This document shows positions 63,050-64,000 of a stretch of DNA of 64,000 nt, in pieces (the first letter of the stretch is position 1; each line of letters opens with the position of its first letter). Source of the stretch: Celerinatantimonas sp046054195 (GTDB lineage Bacteria; Pseudomonadota; Gammaproteobacteria; Enterobacterales; Celerinatantimonadaceae); assembly GCF_046054195.1 (NCBI RefSeq), contig NZ_JBEQCS010000004.1, forward strand, positions 62,001 to 126,000, in the 5' to 3' direction. Below the pieces are notes generated by a model that saw only the letters and a list, made by a program, of their open reading frames with translations, was not told where the DNA came from and made no database searches. Position numbers and translations under genes: made by a program.

Positions 63050-63955
63050 CTAAAAAATGCCGATTTGTTGACTACCTGGTAACTCTGGCAGCTCTAGACT
63101 AGGCAACGAGAAGTTTTTCTGGTTCTGACAAAAATCCGCTAACTGTTGATACAGATAAACGGCAAACTGTGGAGCAAGTGTATTATCTGGCGTGTGAATA
63201 AACAGGTGAGGATTTAATCCGTTACTAAGCCACTTTGATAGTTTAGCGAGCCAAGGCTGAAAAAATTGGTCGTTCGCCGACATTTGCGGATGCGCGATAA
63301 AGCGAATAACAGGTGTTTGCCCAGACTCTAATACATGCACAGGGATGTGCGGCTTTTTAGCATGCGCCTCAATGACAGCAGCTGTTGTAGGTAAAGCTGC
63401 AAAAACCGCGCGAGTATCCATCATTATCCGCTCGACTTTTTGTGCCATTAACAATCGGTTCAATTGCTGCTCCGCCGCTCCTTTGGCAAAAAACTGCGGA
63501 TGACGCACCTCGACCCCAAATGTTCTATCACTGGGGAGCTGGTTTAAGAAAGTTTCTAAATCAGGTAACTGCTGGGGCCCAAATTGTTTCGGCAGTTGGA
63601 TCATCCAGATACTGGTTTGTTCCGCAACAGGTGCCATCGTTGAAAAAAATTCACTCAATAACCCTTGCGTGTGACGTAACTGAGCTTGATGAGTAATACT
63701 TTGAGGCAACTTAAAGGTAAATCGAAACGCCTCGCCAACCGCCTGACTCCAATTGCGTACCGATGCAATTTTAGGAAGTGCATAGAAAGTAGTGTTCCCT
63801 TCTACGGTTGAAAAGACTTTTGCATAATCGGCTAACCATTGATCCCGAGGGCCACTATATAGGCATTCCCGCCATTTTTCGTGTGACCACATGGCCATAC
63901 CTACGCGCAAAACGCCAATATTTGTTGATGTCGATGGTGCTTGTTTATCTATCAA
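63050..63955 (-). CDS. DUF72 family TIM-barrel protein
   Basis: A 301-residue protein whose GMAMWSHEKW, FSTVEGNTTFYALP and FTFKLPQSITHQAQL match the DUF72 barrel; VEVRHPQFF and FIHTPDNTLAP are further family-like blocks. No biochemical function is established for the family. The start is TTG at 63955, preceded by AGGG; no upstream ATG exists before the window edge, and the internal ATG would remove 19 residues. It runs toward the DUF4440-like gene. Confidence 0.8.
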   Translation of the reverse strand: MIDKQAPSTSTNIGVLRVGMAMWSHEKWRECLYSGPRDQWLADYAKVFSTVEGNTTFYALPKIASVRNWSQAVGEAFRFTFKLPQSITHQAQLRHTQGLLSEFFSTMAPVAEQTSIWMIQLPKQFGPQQLPDLETFLNQLPSDRTFGVEVRHPQFFAKGAAEQQLNRLLMAQKVERIMMDTRAVFAALPTTAAVIEAHAKKPHIPVHVLESGQTPVIRFIAHPQMSANDQFFQPWLAKLSKWLSNGLNPHLFIHTPDNTLAPQFAVYLYQQLADFCQNQKNFSLPSLELPELPGSQQIGIF

Positions 63956-64000
63956 ACCCTACCCTATTTCTTGAAGACTATTGACTAAAACCCCGATTAA

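Noticed and set aside
1..64000. CRISPR arrays, transposases, prophage genes
   Set aside because: None seen: no regularly spaced repeats, no transposase or integrase signatures, and the gene order is conserved core chromosome for most of the window.

Overview
The window is a chromosomal segment of a gammaproteobacterium. The gene order lrp, ftsK, lolA, rarA, serS with divergent trxB, then aat, bpt, infA, clpA, clpS, cspD, then rluE, mnmA, hflD, purB, roxA closely follows Escherichia coli neighbourhoods. The 367-residue purC, the DUF2982-like and DUF3634-like proteins, the 1043-residue PutA and the hexR/glk pair look more like Vibrionales or Alteromonadales relatives than Enterobacterales. I cannot name the species. 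I see no phage, insertion sequence, integron or CRISPR array.

Layout. 1-3.2 kb holds the end of dusC, a DksA/TraR-like zinc protein, recR and purC. 3.5-11.7 kb holds small membrane proteins, an AbrB-family permease, then serS, rarA, lolA, ftsK and lrp on the minus strand. 12-28 kb is core metabolism and translation: trxB, aat-bpt, infA, clpA/clpS, cspD, rluE, mnmA-hflD, purB, roxA, a KefB-type antiporter and asnB. 28-35 kb has a NagD-like phosphatase, a chemoreceptor, small conserved proteins, kdgK, a gamma-glutamylcyclotransferase-like protein and greB.

35-46 kb is the most interesting part. alr stands divergently, across an AT-rich gap, from a dgcN-dgcA-D-amino-acid transaminase operon, a predicted D-glutamate/D-amino-acid salvage route. 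A 442-residue protein of unknown function, an AraC-type regulator and a proline catabolism operon follow. In that operon PutA lacks both the N-terminal DNA-binding domain and the C-terminal ALDH-like domain of long PutAs, and the missing C-terminal domain is encoded by the next, overlapping gene. Both arms converge on L-glutamate.

46.8-49.3 kb has two tRNA-Ser genes, glk and hexR, with a HexR-like palindrome upstream of glk. 49.4-57.5 kb has a second chemoreceptor, an unexplained plus-strand terminator that may end a small RNA, a lipoprotein, class I fumarase and a pabB-nudL-sdaA operon. 57.5-64 kb has cysB, an unusual soluble histidine-kinase-like protein paired with a membrane-anchored coiled-coil protein, and several small enzymes (NAD(P)-binding, GNAT, PmtA-like methyltransferase, NTF2-like, DUF72).
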